Assembly: GCF_000745235.1 (NCBI RefSeq) | Contig: NZ_JQNL01000001.1 | Span: forward strand, 434,001-498,000 | Reading direction: 5' to 3' | DNA length: 64,000 nt | Source: Luteibacter mycovicinus | GTDB taxonomy: Bacteria > Pseudomonadota > Gammaproteobacteria > Xanthomonadales > Rhodanobacteraceae | Shown: positions 22,877 to 34,618 of the stretch, one piece after another | Numbering within the stretch: position 1 is the stretch's first letter | Layout: every line of letters starts with the position of its first letter | Position numbers and translations under genes: made by a program | Notes under the pieces: generated by a model | The model's input: the letters and a program-made list of their open reading frames with translations, nothing else | Database searches by the model: none | Told to the model about the DNA's origin: nothing

Positions 22877-22927
22877 GGTATCTCTCGCAAACGAAGCGGA
22901 TGGATGAACGGAAGGGCCAGCGGCGCG

Positions 22928-24070
22928 TCAGGACGCGCGCTTGGCCTTGTGCTCTTCCATCGAGGCGATGAACGTGTCGAACAGGTAACCGACGTCCTCC
23001 GGGCCCGGGCTGGCTTCCGGATGACCCTGGAAACAGAACGCGGGGCGGTCCGTCAGGGCGAAGCCCTGCAGCGAGCCGTCGAACAGCGAGGTGTGGGTGA
23101 CGCGCACGTTGGCCGGCAGCGTGGCCGGATCCACCGCGAAGCCGTGGTTCTGCGAGCTGATCAGCACGCGGCCGGTGTCGTGATCCTTCACCGGATGATT
23201 GGCGCCGTGGTGGCCGAACTTCATCTTCAGCGTCTTCGCGCCGACGGCCAGCGCCAGGATCTGATGTCCCAGGCAGATGCCGAACAGCGGGATCTTGGTA
23301 TCGAGGATCCGCTTCGTCGCTTCGATCGCGTAGTCGCACGCGGCCGGGTCGCCCGGGCCATTGGCCAGGAAGACGCCGTCCGGATTCATCGCCAGCACAT
23401 CGTCGGCGGGCGTCTGCGCCGGCACCACGGTGATGTCGACACCGCGGCCGGCGAGCAGGCGCAGGATGTTCTGCTTCACACCGAAGTCGTAAGCGACGAC
23501 CCTGAACTTCTTCGGCGCGTTGTAGAACGCCTGCTTGTCGAGGTCGTACACACCTTCGGACCACTGATAGGTCCGGGTGGTGCTGACGACCTTGGCGAGG
23601 TCCATGCCATTGAGGCCTTCGAAGCCGCGCGCCTTGGCGACGGCGGCATCGGCGTCGATCGCGTCACCGGCGACGATGCAGCCGCTCAGCGCGCCCTTCT
23701 CGCGAAGGATGCGTGTGAGGCGACGCGTGTCGATACCGGCGATGGCGACGATGCCGTTGCGCTCGAGATACTGCGGCAGGGGCTCGACGCTGCGCCAGTT
23801 GCTGGCAAGGCGCGGCACGTCGCGGACGATGAGGCCCGCCGCGTGGACGCGGTCGGCTTCGACGTCGACATCGTTGGTGCCGGTGTTGCCGATGTGCGGA
23901 TAGGTCAGCGTGACGATCTGACGGGAGTACGAGGGGTCGGTCAGGATTTCCTGATAACCGGTCATGGCGGTGTTGAACACCACCTCACCAATCGTCTCAC
24001 CACGGGCACCGACCGCGTGGCCGTGAAAAATGCTGCCGTCTTCGAGAGCAAGCAGAGCAGGAGTACGCAT
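22928..24070 (-). CDS. carA: Carbamoyl-phosphate synthase small (glutaminase) subunit
   Basis: A 380-residue class I glutamine amidotransferase subunit. The N-terminal CPSase domain starts [19 protein letters not shown]. The C-terminal triad domain has the nucleophile Cys in [13 protein letters not shown] and the His/Glu pair in [13 protein letters not shown]. It hydrolyses glutamine and passes ammonia to CarB. The ATG at 24070 gives the standard N-terminus; longer readings through the upstream region are rejected. First gene of carA-carB-greA, divergent from the 2OG oxygenase gene across a 217-bp intergenic region. Confidence 0.97.
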   Translation of the reverse strand: MRTPALLALEDGSIFHGHAVGARGETIGEVVFNTAMTGYQEILTDPSYSRQIVTLTYPHIGNTGTNDVDVEADRVHAAGLIVRDVPRLASNWRSVEPLPQYLERNGIVAIAGIDTRRLTRILREKGALSGCIVAGDAIDADAAVAKARGFEGLNGMDLAKVVSTTRTYQWSEGVYDLDKQAFYNAPKKFRVVAYDFGVKQNILRLLAGRGVDITVVPAQTPADDVLAMNPDGVFLANGPGDPAACDYAIEATKRILDTKIPLFGICLGHQILALAVGAKTLKMKFGHHGANHPVKDHDTGRVLISSQNHGFAVDPATLPANVRVTHTSLFDGSLQGFALTDRPAFCFQGHPEASPGPEDVGYLFDTFIASMEEHKAKRAS

Positions 24071-24287
24071 GGGATGGCCGCCTTCGGGTGCAGCAAAGCC
24101 CGCAAGCCTGCATTTAGCGGCTCGTGGGCCTTGGGGATATAGGGGTCGCTGGGCGGGTAAGAATGATAGGCGCCAGGGCCCGTTTTGTCCACCGCAAAAC
24201 GATGAACGACCCTGCGGCGGAATATCGCTGGTGAACAGGTCCGACGCGATACAATGGCGCCCGAGCCAGACCACCGAGAACCACCGC

Positions 24288-24971
24288 ATGCTGCTCGACC
24301 CCGCCCGCCTGGACCGTCCCGACACCGACATCCGGCACGAGCCCTTTTCGTTCATGATCGCCCACGGCCAGCTGCCGGACGAGTCGCGATCCGAACTGGA
24401 CCGCGACTTCCCGCAATACACCAGCGCCGGCTTCTTCCCCTACGACGCCAGCGACTGCGGCCCGTCCGTGAACGAGCTGGTCAAGCAGATGACCTCGCGC
24501 CAGTTCTCTTCCGCCATCGGTAAACACCTCGGCATTCCCGGCCTGGAGAACTATCCCACCCTGGTCACGATCTGCCGCCTGCTCAACCGCCGGCACGGCA
24601 CCATCCACACCGACAGCAAGTCCAAGATCGCCACCGCGCTGATCTACCTCAACCCGATGTGGCCGGATACCAGCGACGGCTGCCTCCGTTTCCTCAGCTC
24701 GATCAATGACATCGACGACATCGTCGCGCCGGAGCTGAAGCCGCTTTACGGGGAGTTCGCCGTGTTCCGCCGGGCCGAGAACTCCTTCCATGGTCACCTG
24801 CCCTATGAGGGCGAGCGCCGGGTCATTCAGGTCGCCTGGCTGACCTCCGAAGAGGAGAAAGCCCGCAAGACCAAGCGGGGCAAGTTCTCGCGGGTGTTCA
24901 AGAAGATCTTCGGAAAGCTGGACCGGAAGGTGGGTGCCGATCGCGACCGGAACGCCTCGCATCCGGACTGA
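24288..24971 (+). CDS. 2-oxoglutarate/Fe(II)-dependent oxygenase
   Basis: A 227-residue enzyme of the prolyl-4-hydroxylase-like 2OG-Fe(II) superfamily. The HTDSKSK segment supplies the HxD iron ligands, and NSFHGHLP gives the distal His, followed by [10 protein letters not shown] with the 2OG-binding Arg. The last 35 residues are Lys/Arg-rich, which suggests contact with nucleic acid or membrane. The substrate is unknown. ATG 24288 is selected because the oxygenase fold begins just after it; TACAAT at 24250-24255 is a plausible -10 box. Divergent from carA, convergent with the cation exchanger. Confidence 0.85.
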   Translation: MLLDPARLDRPDTDIRHEPFSFMIAHGQLPDESRSELDRDFPQYTSAGFFPYDASDCGPSVNELVKQMTSRQFSSAIGKHLGIPGLENYPTLVTICRLLNRRHGTIHTDSKSKIATALIYLNPMWPDTSDGCLRFLSSINDIDDIVAPELKPLYGEFAVFRRAENSFHGHLPYEGERRVIQVAWLTSEEEKARKTKRGKFSRVFKKIFGKLDRKVGADRDRNASHPD

Positions 24972-25025
24972 GTTTGGCTGAATTCGTCGGCGGGCGGGCT
25001 CTCGCCAGAGCCGATCTTCCGTCCC

Positions 25026-26033
25026 TCACCGCACCCCGAACCACCAGCCGACGAACACGGCAAACACGCCGTACAGCGCGCCGATCGGCATCAGCCAGCG
25101 CGCTTCCACCGACCCATGCCGGAACATCGCCCACAACGCGATCACCGCCACCATCGTGACGCCGCCAGCCACGATCAGCGGCGTATCGAACAGCCACGGC
25201 GTAGCGAACAACGCCATCGAGCTCGGAATGGTCGCCTGAATCATCATGGCGCCGGAGATGTTGGCCAGCGCCAGCCGCTCCTTGCCCTGGCGCACCCAGA
25301 TCAGTGCGTTCACCGTTTCGGGCAGTTCGGTCGCCACGGGGCTCAGCACCAGCGCGACGATGTGCGGCGACAGGTGGAAGAATTCACCGAAGGCTTCAAG
25401 CTGCCACACGAAGGTGCGCGACGCGATGGCGATGACGATCAACGCCAGGCTGGTTTGCAGCGCGATCCAGCCCATCGTCGGATCGGCGTCATTCGGGCGG
25501 AAGGTCAGAGGCTCGAGCTCTTCCTCCTCAGGCGCCGTGCTGTCGTCACGCATCTCGCGCCACACGTAGGCCACGTACGCGAGCAGGAAAAGCACGCCGA
25601 GCCAGGGCTTCCATGCGAACGCGACGAGACCCAGGCCGACTTTTACGACGAAGATCGCAAGGAACCACGACTGATCGCGCGCGAGACGCTGGTTATCGAC
25701 ACGCACCCGGAGGTCGGGGCGCTTCAGGCGCTTACGGCCCGCATACAGAGCGAATCCGACCACGGCGTACGCGATGGTCGCGAGTACCAGTGGTCCCCCG
25801 AGGGCCGCACCGACGCCGATATCCTTAGCCGCGGCATCCTTACCGAACATCACGGCGACGAACGTCACCGCGCTTTCGGGAAGCGCCGTACCGAAGGCCG
25901 CGAGGACCGTACCGGTAGCGGTGGCGCCGAGGTTGAGCTTGCGCCCGAACCATTCGACGCCGTTGACGAAGTATTCGCACGCGAAATAGATGGCCCCGGC
26001 CGAAACCAGGAAGAGAAAGCATGTCAGCAGCAT
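25026..26033 (-). CDS. CaCA-family sodium/calcium (cation) exchanger
   Basis: A 335-residue membrane protein with about ten helices in two halves. Each half carries an alpha-repeat: GTALPESAVTFVAV near residue 50 and SPVATELPETVNALIW near 235, with the Glu residues that bind Ca2+ in NCX proteins. An acidic loop (PEEEELEP, about 170) separates the halves. It should export Ca2+ or Mn2+ in exchange for Na+ or H+. A yybP-ykoY riboswitch in the leader points to manganese-dependent expression and therefore to a role in Mn2+ or Ca2+ efflux. There is no clear Shine-Dalgarno before the ATG at 26033. Confidence 0.92.
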   Translation of the reverse strand: MLLTCFLFLVSAGAIYFACEYFVNGVEWFGRKLNLGATATGTVLAAFGTALPESAVTFVAVMFGKDAAAKDIGVGAALGGPLVLATIAYAVVGFALYAGRKRLKRPDLRVRVDNQRLARDQSWFLAIFVVKVGLGLVAFAWKPWLGVLFLLAYVAYVWREMRDDSTAPEEEELEPLTFRPNDADPTMGWIALQTSLALIVIAIASRTFVWQLEAFGEFFHLSPHIVALVLSPVATELPETVNALIWVRQGKERLALANISGAMMIQATIPSSMALFATPWLFDTPLIVAGGVTMVAVIALWAMFRHGSVEARWLMPIGALYGVFAVFVGWWFGVR

Positions 26034-26044
26034 GTTTTATCTAA

Positions 26045-26096
26045 GGCCGAGCGAGCGAGAAAATACCGATGGCTCAACGACACCGCTCGCCCGGCC
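26045..26096 (-). promoter_or_regulatory. Expression-platform hairpin between riboswitch and exchanger start
   Basis: On the minus strand, a 13-bp stem with one G-U wobble pairs GGCCGGGCGAGCG (26084-26096) with CGCTCGCTCGGCC (26045-26057) around a 26-nt loop, 11 bp before the exchanger ATG. It is placed where an expression platform would act. No U-tract follows, so control of translation is more likely than termination. Confidence 0.55.
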
Positions 26097-26107
26097 TGGG
26101 TAAGCAT

Positions 26108-26246
26108 GTCGCTGGCCAAAGGTCTCGCCGGGCCGGCAACGCACCGTGTGTGCGTCGCTGCCGTTCGCGCCATGGGGCACAAGGCCACCAAGTCTGTTGA
26201 CGCGAACTCTCCTGGGTACGGAGATGGCTACTCCCCAATGACTTCG
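26108..26246 (-). ncRNA. yybP-ykoY (Mn2+) riboswitch
   Basis: The leader of the exchanger gene carries the two invariant loops of the yybP-ykoY class in the right order: GGGGAGTAGCC (26226-26236) and GCGTCAACAGAC (CGTCAACA at 26195-26202). These are followed by GGCGAGACC (GAGACC at 26121-26126). Expected stems can be drawn: P2 TCTCC/GGAGA, P3 GTTCGCG/CGCGAAC, and a GC-rich arm ACGCAC/GTGCGT. The class senses Mn2+ through cross-helix contacts between the two loops and usually switches on export genes. Confidence 0.9.
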
Positions 26247-26302
26247 GGGCGGATGTTAACACGTGCTCTCAGATCAGGTGAGAGCGATTCTTACGCAGAG
26301 CA

Positions 26303-27097
26303 TCAAACCTTTGCGGCGATCACGTCTTCGATCGTCCAGGTCCCCGGCGCACGCCCGGCGATCCACGCTGCGGACTCCAGCGCGCCGCGCGCAAAGATGG
26401 ACCGATCCGTCGCGCGATGCCCCAGCTCGATACGCTCGCCCTGCCCCATCAGCAACGCCTGGTGCTCGCCGACGATATCGCCGCCACGTACGACGGCGAA
26501 GCCGATCGTCCCTGCCTTACGCGCGCCGGGACGGCCCTCTCTCGAATAGACGGCCAATTCATCCAGCGTCGCGCCACGCCCCGCGGCAGCGGCATGCCCC
26601 ATTGCCAGCGCGGTACCCGACGGAGCGTCTTCCTTCCGGTTGTGATGGGCCTCGACGATATCGAGGTCCCAGCCAGGCAGTGCCGCGGCGGCTTCACGAA
26701 GCAGCCGCGTCAGAACGGCGACACCGAGACTGAAATTGGCGGCATGCAGCACAGCGATGCGTTCCGATGCTTTCGCGAGGCGCTCGGTCTGCTCAGGACC
26801 GAGGCCGGTACTGCCGGTCACCAGTGACGCACCACTCGTCTCACAGTAGTCCAGCGCGGAGGCGAGACCCTCCGGACCGCTGAAGTCGATGACGACGTCG
26901 ATGTCGGAAGCGTCGGTCCAGTCGCTGAAGCGAAGCGCCGACACGTCGCCATAGGCTGCCTTGCCCAGACGCACGGAGTTCGACGAGACGATGGCGCGAA
27001 CGAGTTCGAAGCGTTCGTCGTCGCGGACAAGACCGAGCAGCGCATGGCCCATCCGGCCGGAGGCGCCGCTGACGGCGAGACGGACGGGACGGGTCAT
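26303..27097 (-). CDS. dapB: 4-hydroxy-tetrahydrodipicolinate reductase
   Basis: A 264-residue NAD(P)H-dependent enzyme of the lysine and diaminopimelate pathway. The Rossmann start [13 protein letters not shown] binds the nucleotide. The [16 protein letters not shown] segment is the family signature, with the catalytic His pair and the Lys. The start overlaps the dnaJ stop as ATGA (27094-27097), so it is the last gene of the hrcA-grpE-dnaK-dnaJ-dapB run and translationally coupled to dnaJ. Confidence 0.97.
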   Translation of the reverse strand: MTRPVRLAVSGASGRMGHALLGLVRDDERFELVRAIVSSNSVRLGKAAYGDVSALRFSDWTDASDIDVVIDFSGPEGLASALDYCETSGASLVTGSTGLGPEQTERLAKASERIAVLHAANFSLGVAVLTRLLREAAAALPGWDLDIVEAHHNRKEDAPSGTALAMGHAAAAGRGATLDELAVYSREGRPGARKAGTIGFAVVRGGDIVGEHQALLMGQGERIELGHRATDRSIFARGALESAAWIAGRAPGTWTIEDVIAAKV

Positions 27098-28224
27098 GAA
27101 GTGACCCTGGACCAGAAGTCTTTCACCCCATCGATGAACGTCGTCGAGCGCGGCGTATGCTTCGCCGCCTCTTCGCCGACGAACGTCGCTTCGAGCTGGG
27201 TAAGCAACTCGCGCTGCTCCTTGGTCAGGCGAACCGGCGTCTCGACCACGACGGTGCACACCAGGTCACCCGTACGGCCGCCGCGAACGGACTTCACCCC
27301 CCGACCGCGCATGCGGAACTGATGTCCCGTCTGCGTCTCGGGCGGCACGTTGACGGCCACTTCGCCCTCGAGCGTCGGGACCATCAGTTCGGTACCGAGC
27401 GCGGCCTGAGCGAACCGAATCGGCACTTCGCAGTACAGATCGCTGCCATCGCGCTGGAAGATCGCGTGCTCGCGCACACGGACTTCCACGTAGAGATCAC
27501 CCGACGGCGAACCGGCCGGACCGGCTTCGCCCTGCCCGGTCAGACGGATGCGGTCGCCGTTGTCGACACCGGCCGGAATCTGCACCGACAGCGTGCGTTC
27601 TTCTTCCAGACGGCCTTCGCCGTGGCATTTCTTGCAGGGCTTGTCGATCTTCTGGCCGGAGCCGTGACAGGTCGGGCAAGCCTGCTGAATCGAAAAGATG
27701 CCGTTCTGCATGCGCACGCGGCCATGGCCGGCGCAGGTGCTGCATTTGGAGACCTTGCCGTCTTCCGAACCGCTCCCGTTGCAGTGATGGCAGTTGACCT
27801 GGGTCGGAATCTCGATCTTCTTCTCGACGCCGAACACGGCTTCTTCGAGATCCAGATCCATCATGTAGCGCAGGTCGGCACCGCGACGCGCACGCTGGCG
27901 TCCGCCGCCACCGCCGAAGATGTCCCCAAAGATATCGCCAAAGATATCGCCGACGTCGCCAAAACCGGCGCCGCCGCCACGACCAAAGCCACCGCCTTCG
28001 AAGGCGGCATGGCCATGCTGATCGTACGCCGCGCGCTTCTGCGCATCGGACAGCACGTCGTAGGCCTCCTTGGCTTCCTTGAATTTCTCGATCGCAGTCG
28101 GATCGTCCGGATTGCGGTCGGGGTGGTACTTCATCGCCACGCGACGGAAGGTCGTCTTGAGGTCGCCCTCGGTCACGGTGCGCTCAACACCGAGAATTTC
28201 GTAGTAGTCGCGCTTGCTGCTCAT
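27094..28224 (-). CDS. dnaJ: Chaperone protein DnaJ
   Basis: A 376-residue type I Hsp40. The J domain (1-70) has the HPD motif in [10 protein letters not shown]. It is followed by a Gly/Phe-rich region (about 77-110), a zinc-finger domain with four CxxCxGxG repeats ([33 protein letters not shown]) and two C-terminal substrate-binding domains. It delivers unfolded clients to DnaK and stimulates its ATPase. It lies 127 bp after dnaK, with a strong hairpin in between, and overlaps dapB by four bases. Confidence 0.98.
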   Translation of the reverse strand: MSSKRDYYEILGVERTVTEGDLKTTFRRVAMKYHPDRNPDDPTAIEKFKEAKEAYDVLSDAQKRAAYDQHGHAAFEGGGFGRGGGAGFGDVGDIFGDIFGDIFGGGGGRQRARRGADLRYMMDLDLEEAVFGVEKKIEIPTQVNCHHCNGSGSEDGKVSKCSTCAGHGRVRMQNGIFSIQQACPTCHGSGQKIDKPCKKCHGEGRLEEERTLSVQIPAGVDNGDRIRLTGQGEAGPAGSPSGDLYVEVRVREHAIFQRDGSDLYCEVPIRFAQAALGTELMVPTLEGEVAVNVPPETQTGHQFRMRGRGVKSVRGGRTGDLVCTVVVETPVRLTKEQRELLTQLEATFVGEEAAKHTPRSTTFIDGVKDFWSRVTS

Positions 28225-28301
28225 TACACGCTTGCTTTCCCTGGACGGACGAACGCGCCGAGAGGTTTCCCTTCGACGCGATCATACCGGTTAACCGTTG
28301 T

Positions 28302-28330
28302 CACACCGCGGGCGCCGGGCCCGCGGTGTG
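28302..28330 (-). other. Strong intercistronic hairpin between dnaK and dnaJ
   Basis: A perfect 12-bp GC-rich stem (28302-28313 with 28319-28330) and 5-nt loop lie 21 bp after the dnaK stop. There is no following U-tract, so full termination is unlikely. It may protect the 3' end of a dnaK-only transcript and explain higher DnaK than DnaJ output. Confidence 0.6.
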
Positions 28331-28351
28331 CCGTTGCTCTACAGGACGAAA

Positions 28352-30280
<1,929 letters not shown>

Positions 30281-30409
30281 TGAAGTTGCTCCGTATTTCT
30301 AAGCGGCCCCCGCGGCCGCGACTGGTTTGGAAAATGGGGGTGTGCCCCATCGATTCAATATCTGGTGAGACTCCCCGCGGCGCGAAACCGACGCCGGACG
30401 GGGTTTGGT

Positions 30410-30946
30410 TCAGTTGTCGCGAACCACCGCCACGAGAGCCGGACGCAACAGGCGGTCGTTCAGCACGAACCCCTTCTGCACCACGGCCACCACGGTGTTC
30501 GGCGCGTGCTCGTTCGATTCGACCGAGCTGATCGCCTGGTGATGCTCCGGGTTGAACGGCTGGTGCAGCGGGTCGACGACCGACAGGCCGTTGGCCTGGG
30601 TCACCTTCTCCAGCTGCTTCAGCGACATTTCCAGCCCCTCGCGCAGCGTCTTCGCGTCGGCCGTCTGATTGGCCAGGCCCAGCGCGATGCCGTCGTACAC
30701 CGGCAGCAGGTCGCCCAGCAGCTTCTCGTTGGCGAAACGGCGGGCCTGGTCGAGGTCACGCTGCATGCGGCGGCGCTGGTTCTCGATCTCCGCCTTCTCG
30801 CGCAGGACCGTCTCGCGGGCCTGGGCCAGCTCGACTTCCATCGCGGCAAGCTGGGCGTTCAGCGCGTCGAGCTCGGACTGTGCGCCGTTCTCGTCGACAC
30901 CGCCGTCCTGCGCCTGATCCGGCGCATGGGGATCGTTGTTCTGCAT
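30410..30946 (-). CDS. grpE: Nucleotide exchange factor GrpE
   Basis: A 178-residue protein. It has an acidic, poorly ordered N-terminus, a long coiled coil (about 25-85, NAQLAAMEVELAQARETV) and a C-terminal beta-domain with GLEMSLKQLEKVTQANGL and FNPEHHQAI. It releases ADP from DnaK. ATG 30946 is chosen because GGAG lies seven bases upstream; the longer reading from 30997 crosses an intercistronic hairpin. Confidence 0.97.
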   Translation of the reverse strand: MQNNDPHAPDQAQDGGVDENGAQSELDALNAQLAAMEVELAQARETVLREKAEIENQRRRMQRDLDQARRFANEKLLGDLLPVYDGIALGLANQTADAKTLREGLEMSLKQLEKVTQANGLSVVDPLHQPFNPEHHQAISSVESNEHAPNTVVAVVQKGFVLNDRLLRPALVAVVRDN

Positions 30947-30969
30947 GGTTACTCCAAATGTCAGCTTCA

Positions 30970-30992
30970 CGGCCCTCCCTCGAGGAGGGCCG
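30970..30992 (-). other. Intercistronic hairpin between hrcA and grpE
   Basis: A perfect 9-bp stem CGGCCCTCC / GGAGGGCCG (30970-30978, 30984-30992) lies 23 bp before the grpE start. No U-tract follows, so it is probably an mRNA processing or stability element. Confidence 0.55.
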
Positions 30993-31032
30993 AACATTCG
31001 CGGGAAATACTAAACCCGCCTCCCGTGCCGGT

Positions 31033-32094
31033 TTATGAGGTCGCCGCGGCGCGATTCAAGGCGTCACTGAGCAGTCCGGCCGTGGCTTGTACCACGGGAA
31101 TCACCCGCTCATATGCCATACGCGTCGGTCCAATAACTCCGATCGCGCCCAGCATCCGGCCGCTGGTGCCGTAGGTGGCGGTGACGATACTGCACCCGTC
31201 GAGGGCGGAAAAACCGGATTCCTCGCCGATGAACAGGCGCACGCCGGGCGCCTGGACGCACATTTCCATCAGCTGAAGCAGATCGCGCTTCTGCTGGAAG
31301 GCGTCGAAGAGGTCGCGCAGCCGCTCGATATCGGCCAGCTCCGAGTACCCCATGAGATTGGTCTGACCGCTCACCAGCACGTCGTCCGCATCCTCGACGG
31401 GGGTGAACGACGCGGTGGCCAGCTCCACCACGCTGGCCAGCTGGCGATTGAGCTCGCCCCCGGCCTCGCGCAGTTCGGTGGCGAGGTGCGCCCGGATGTC
31501 CGCTAGACGGAAGCCGGCGAACTGAGCGTTGAGATAGTTGGCCGCCTGCTCCAGCTCCGTGGCATCCAGCGGCCTGGCCAGCTGAACCACCCGGTTCTGC
31601 ACCTGGTTGTCCGAGAACACCAGGATCACGAGGACCCGGGCGTCGGGCAGATTGACGAAGTCGATGTGGCGCAGCGGAAAATCGCCCTGGCGCGGCACCG
31701 TGACCACGCCGGCGAAGCGGGTCATCGCCGAAAGCAGGTTCGAGACATTGCCCAGCAGGTCGCGCGTGGTCGTCTGATGCGGAGGCAGCCCGCCCTGCAG
31801 GCGGGCCATGTCGTCGCGCGGCAACGGCTTCAGTTCGAGCAGGCTATCGACGAACAGACGAAGGCCGCGCGGCGTCGGAATACGCCCCGCCGAGGTGTGG
31901 GGCGATGCCACGAGGCCCGCTTCTTCCAGGTCCGCCATGATGTTGCGGATGGTCGCCGGACTCACTTCCAGGCCGGACGAACGCGCCAGCGTGCGTGAGC
32001 CCACCGGCTCACCGTCGGAAAGGTATTGCGATATGAGGGTCCGCAGCAGCCGGCGCGCTCGTGCATCGATGTCGTGACCGGAGAACGGATTCAT
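31033..32094 (-). CDS. hrcA: Heat-inducible transcription repressor HrcA
   Basis: A 353-residue repressor. It has an N-terminal winged helix (about 1-75, with GSRTLARSSGLEVSPATIRN) and a GAF-like C-terminal domain with the HTSAGRIPT motif. HrcA binds CIRCE operators, but none (TTAGCACTC-N9-GAGTGCTAA) is visible before this operon, so its targets are probably elsewhere, for example groESL. ATG 32094 gives the family N-terminus. First gene of hrcA-grpE-dnaK-dnaJ-dapB, divergent from recN. Confidence 0.96.
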   Translation of the reverse strand: MNPFSGHDIDARARRLLRTLISQYLSDGEPVGSRTLARSSGLEVSPATIRNIMADLEEAGLVASPHTSAGRIPTPRGLRLFVDSLLELKPLPRDDMARLQGGLPPHQTTTRDLLGNVSNLLSAMTRFAGVVTVPRQGDFPLRHIDFVNLPDARVLVILVFSDNQVQNRVVQLARPLDATELEQAANYLNAQFAGFRLADIRAHLATELREAGGELNRQLASVVELATASFTPVEDADDVLVSGQTNLMGYSELADIERLRDLFDAFQQKRDLLQLMEMCVQAPGVRLFIGEESGFSALDGCSIVTATYGTSGRMLGAIGVIGPTRMAYERVIPVVQATAGLLSDALNRAAATS

Positions 32095-32136
32095 GCGCCT
32101 GGCTGGTGTGGGAAAGGGGTTGGAAGCTCGCGCTAT

Positions 32137-32165
32137 CAATAAGGTCTCGCCGCCTCGCTTGCAAG
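32137..32165 (-). promoter_or_regulatory. Candidate sigma-32 promoter of the hrcA operon
   Basis: On the minus strand CTTGCAA (32159-32165) is followed after 14 bp by CCTTATTG (32137-32144), about 43 bp before the hrcA start. This approximates the heat-shock consensus CTTGAAA-N11-15-CCCCATNT, with a good -35 and a weaker -10. Confidence 0.45.
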
Positions 32166-32228
32166 TCTCGGCTTATGCGACTCGCCTCCCGCTACAATCG
32201 GCGCGATTCCATCCGCCGCCTGGTTCTC

Positions 32229-33899
32229 ATGCTCACGTCGCTCTACGTCCGCCAGTTCGCCGTCGTCGAAGAAGCCGAGATCGCCTTCGGTCCGGGCCTC
32301 ACCGTGGTCAGCGGCGAGACCGGCGCGGGCAAGTCCCTACTGGTGGATGCCCTGATGCTGCTGGCGGGCGCCCGCGCGGACAGCGGCATGGTCCGGGCCG
32401 GCAGCGACCGCGCCGAGCTGGCCGCCGAATTCGACCTCACCGGCCTGCCCGAAGCCACCCAGTGGCTCCGCCAGGAAGAACTGGACGATGGCGAGACCTG
32501 CCAGCTGCGTCGGGTGATCCGCACGGAAGGCAGCTCGCGCGGCTGGATCAACGGCCGCCCGGCCAGCCTCGCCCAGATGTCGGCGCTGGCCTCGCTGATC
32601 GTCGAGATCCACGGCCAGCACGAGCACCAGGCCCTGCTTTCGCGCCAGCATCAGATGGCTTTGCTGGACGCCTACGCGGGTAACGAGGTCTTGCAGACGA
32701 GCGTCCGCGACACGGCCAAAGCCTGGCGCGACGCCGTGGCGCGCATCCGTACGCTGTCCGGCGGCGATGACCGCGAGCGCCAGATCGAGCTGCTCGCCCA
32801 CGAACTGGAAGAACTCGACCGCTGGGCCCTCGCGCCCGCCGCGCTCGAAGACCTCGAAGCCCAGCATCGCCGGCTGGCCAACGCCGGCCGGCTGGCCGAG
32901 GGCGCCAATGGCGTCGTTGAAATCCTCGACGGCGAAAGCGAATTCGCTGTCGGCCGCGCCCTTTTGCGCGCCCATGCCGAGGTGTCGCGCCTGGCCGAGC
33001 TGGACGCCTCGCTCGTCCCGACCCTCGAGCTGCTCGACAGCGCCCAGATTCAGGTCGGCGAAGCCGTCGACGGCCTCAGCCGCTACGCGCAGGATGTCGA
33101 ACTGGATCCCGAACGGCTCGCCGAGGTGGATACCCACCTCACCCACCTTCATGACCTCGCCCGCCGCTACCGCCTGCCCATCGAGGAACTGACGGCCAAG
33201 GCCGAGGAAGTCCGCGAGCGCCTTGCCGAACTGGAAGGCGCCGGCGATGCGCTCGACCGCCTGGGTCGCGAGCGCGATCGTCTGCGCAAGGCATGGGATG
33301 ACGCCGCGTCGTCGCTGTCGAAAGCCCGCGCCGACGCCGCCGGTCGACTCGGCGGCACGGTGGCCGCGTTGATGGGCGAGCTCGGCATGGGCGGCGGCCG
33401 TCTCGAAGTGTCGCTCGAACCGGCCGAGGGCGACGACCCGGATCCGCAGGGCCGCGAGCGCTGCGAACTGCTGGTCAGCGCCAACCCCGGCCAGCCACCA
33501 CGCCCGTTGCGCAAGGTGGCCTCGGGTGGCGAACTCGCCCGCATCAGTCTGGCGATCGAAGTCGCGACGCTGGGCAACGACAACATCGGCTGCATGATCT
33601 TCGACGAAGTGGACACCGGCATCGGCGGTGCCGTCGCCGAGGTGGTCGGCCAGAAGCTGCGTGCGCTGGGCGAGAAGGTGCAGGTACTCTGCGTCACCCA
33701 CCTGCCGCAGGTGGCGGCGCAAGGTCACTCACACCTGCGCGTGGCCAAGGAGAGCGACGGCGATTCGACCCGTACGCGTATCCATCCGCTGGATGCATCC
33801 GGCCGTCGTGACGAGCTGTCGCGCATGCTGGGTGGGGTCGAGATTACGAAGGAGACGCGGGCGCACGCGAAGAAAATGCTGGATCGGGCTCAGGGGTGA
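32229..33899 (+). CDS. recN: DNA repair protein RecN
   Basis: A 556-residue SMC-like ATPase acting in double-strand-break repair. Walker A is SGETGAGKS near residue 35; long coiled-coil arms span about 150-380. The signature SGGELARISLAIE and Walker B CMIFDEVDTGIGG lie near the C-terminus. The ATG at 32229 is the normal RecN start (LTSLYVRQFAVVEEAEI). No LexA box could be recognised upstream by eye. Divergent from hrcA. Confidence 0.97.
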   Translation: MLTSLYVRQFAVVEEAEIAFGPGLTVVSGETGAGKSLLVDALMLLAGARADSGMVRAGSDRAELAAEFDLTGLPEATQWLRQEELDDGETCQLRRVIRTEGSSRGWINGRPASLAQMSALASLIVEIHGQHEHQALLSRQHQMALLDAYAGNEVLQTSVRDTAKAWRDAVARIRTLSGGDDRERQIELLAHELEELDRWALAPAALEDLEAQHRRLANAGRLAEGANGVVEILDGESEFAVGRALLRAHAEVSRLAELDASLVPTLELLDSAQIQVGEAVDGLSRYAQDVELDPERLAEVDTHLTHLHDLARRYRLPIEELTAKAEEVRERLAELEGAGDALDRLGRERDRLRKAWDDAASSLSKARADAAGRLGGTVAALMGELGMGGGRLEVSLEPAEGDDPDPQGRERCELLVSANPGQPPRPLRKVASGGELARISLAIEVATLGNDNIGCMIFDEVDTGIGGAVAEVVGQKLRALGEKVQVLCVTHLPQVAAQGHSHLRVAKESDGDSTRTRIHPLDASGRRDELSRMLGGVEITKETRAHAKKMLDRAQG

Positions 33900-33902
33900 C
33901 CG

Positions 33903-34532
33903 TCAGGTCCTGATGAGCCCCCGCTCCTGAGCCATCCGATAAAGGTCCAGCTCCGACCCGGCATTGAGCTTGTTCATCACCGCCGCCCGGTGGATGTAAA
34001 TCGTCTTCTGCCCGATCCCCAGTTCCGCCGCGACCTGTTTCGGCGCGCGCCCGGCCGCGAGTAAGAGGAATACCTCCCGCTCTCGTGCCGTCAGGCGGCT
34101 AAACGGATCCAGATCCGCCGAAGGCCGTCCCGAGCGCCGCTGCCGCAGATCCGAACTGAGATATTGCTCACCGCTAAGCACCGAACGCACCGCGGCGACA
34201 AGTTCCTCGGGCGCGACACCCTTGGTCACATAGCCGCGCGCACCGCGACGCAGCGCCTCGGAAACGTAAGGTTCGCCGTCGTGCATGCTCAGGACGACGA
34301 TCTTCATCCCGGGCGAAATGCTCGCGAGATGCTCGATCAGCGGGAGGCCGCTACCGTCGGGAAGCGACAGATCCACCGCCACCAGGTCGGGGCGATGCTG
34401 GGTGACCGCATCGACAGCCTCGTCGGCATTGCGGGCTTCGGCAACGACGTCCAGATCGGGTTCAAGCTCGATGAGTCGCTTGAAACCCTCACGGACGATG
34501 GCATGGTCATCTACAAGAGCGATTCTTGGCAT
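33903..34532 (-). CDS. NarL/FixJ-family response regulator
   Basis: A 209-residue two-component regulator. The receiver domain has DD at 8-9, the phospho-acceptor Asp54 (VAVDLSLPDG) and Lys in YVTKGVAP. The LuxR-type helix-turn-helix (about 145-205) has LTAREREVFLLLAAGRAPKQVAAELGI. It resembles UhpA. ATG 34532 is preferred because the protein then begins MPRIALVDDH. It is divergent, across 86 bp, from the histidine kinase that is its likely partner. Targets are unknown; the sRNA candidate downstream of the kinase is a possible one. Confidence 0.94.
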   Translation of the reverse strand: MPRIALVDDHAIVREGFKRLIELEPDLDVVAEARNADEAVDAVTQHRPDLVAVDLSLPDGSGLPLIEHLASISPGMKIVVLSMHDGEPYVSEALRRGARGYVTKGVAPEELVAAVRSVLSGEQYLSSDLRQRRSGRPSADLDPFSRLTAREREVFLLLAAGRAPKQVAAELGIGQKTIYIHRAAVMNKLNAGSELDLYRMAQERGLIRT

Positions 34533-34618
34533 GCACAGAATGTAACAGGCAATCCCGACGCGTGCGTATGGGCGACGCCGAGCGTCGGGCCGGCACATCC
34601 GCCGTGTAACATTCGGGC

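Noticed and set aside
32095..32228. CIRCE operator or LexA box between hrcA and recN
   Set aside because: Neither TTAGCACTC-N9-GAGTGCTAA nor a clear SOS dyad could be found by eye in this interval.
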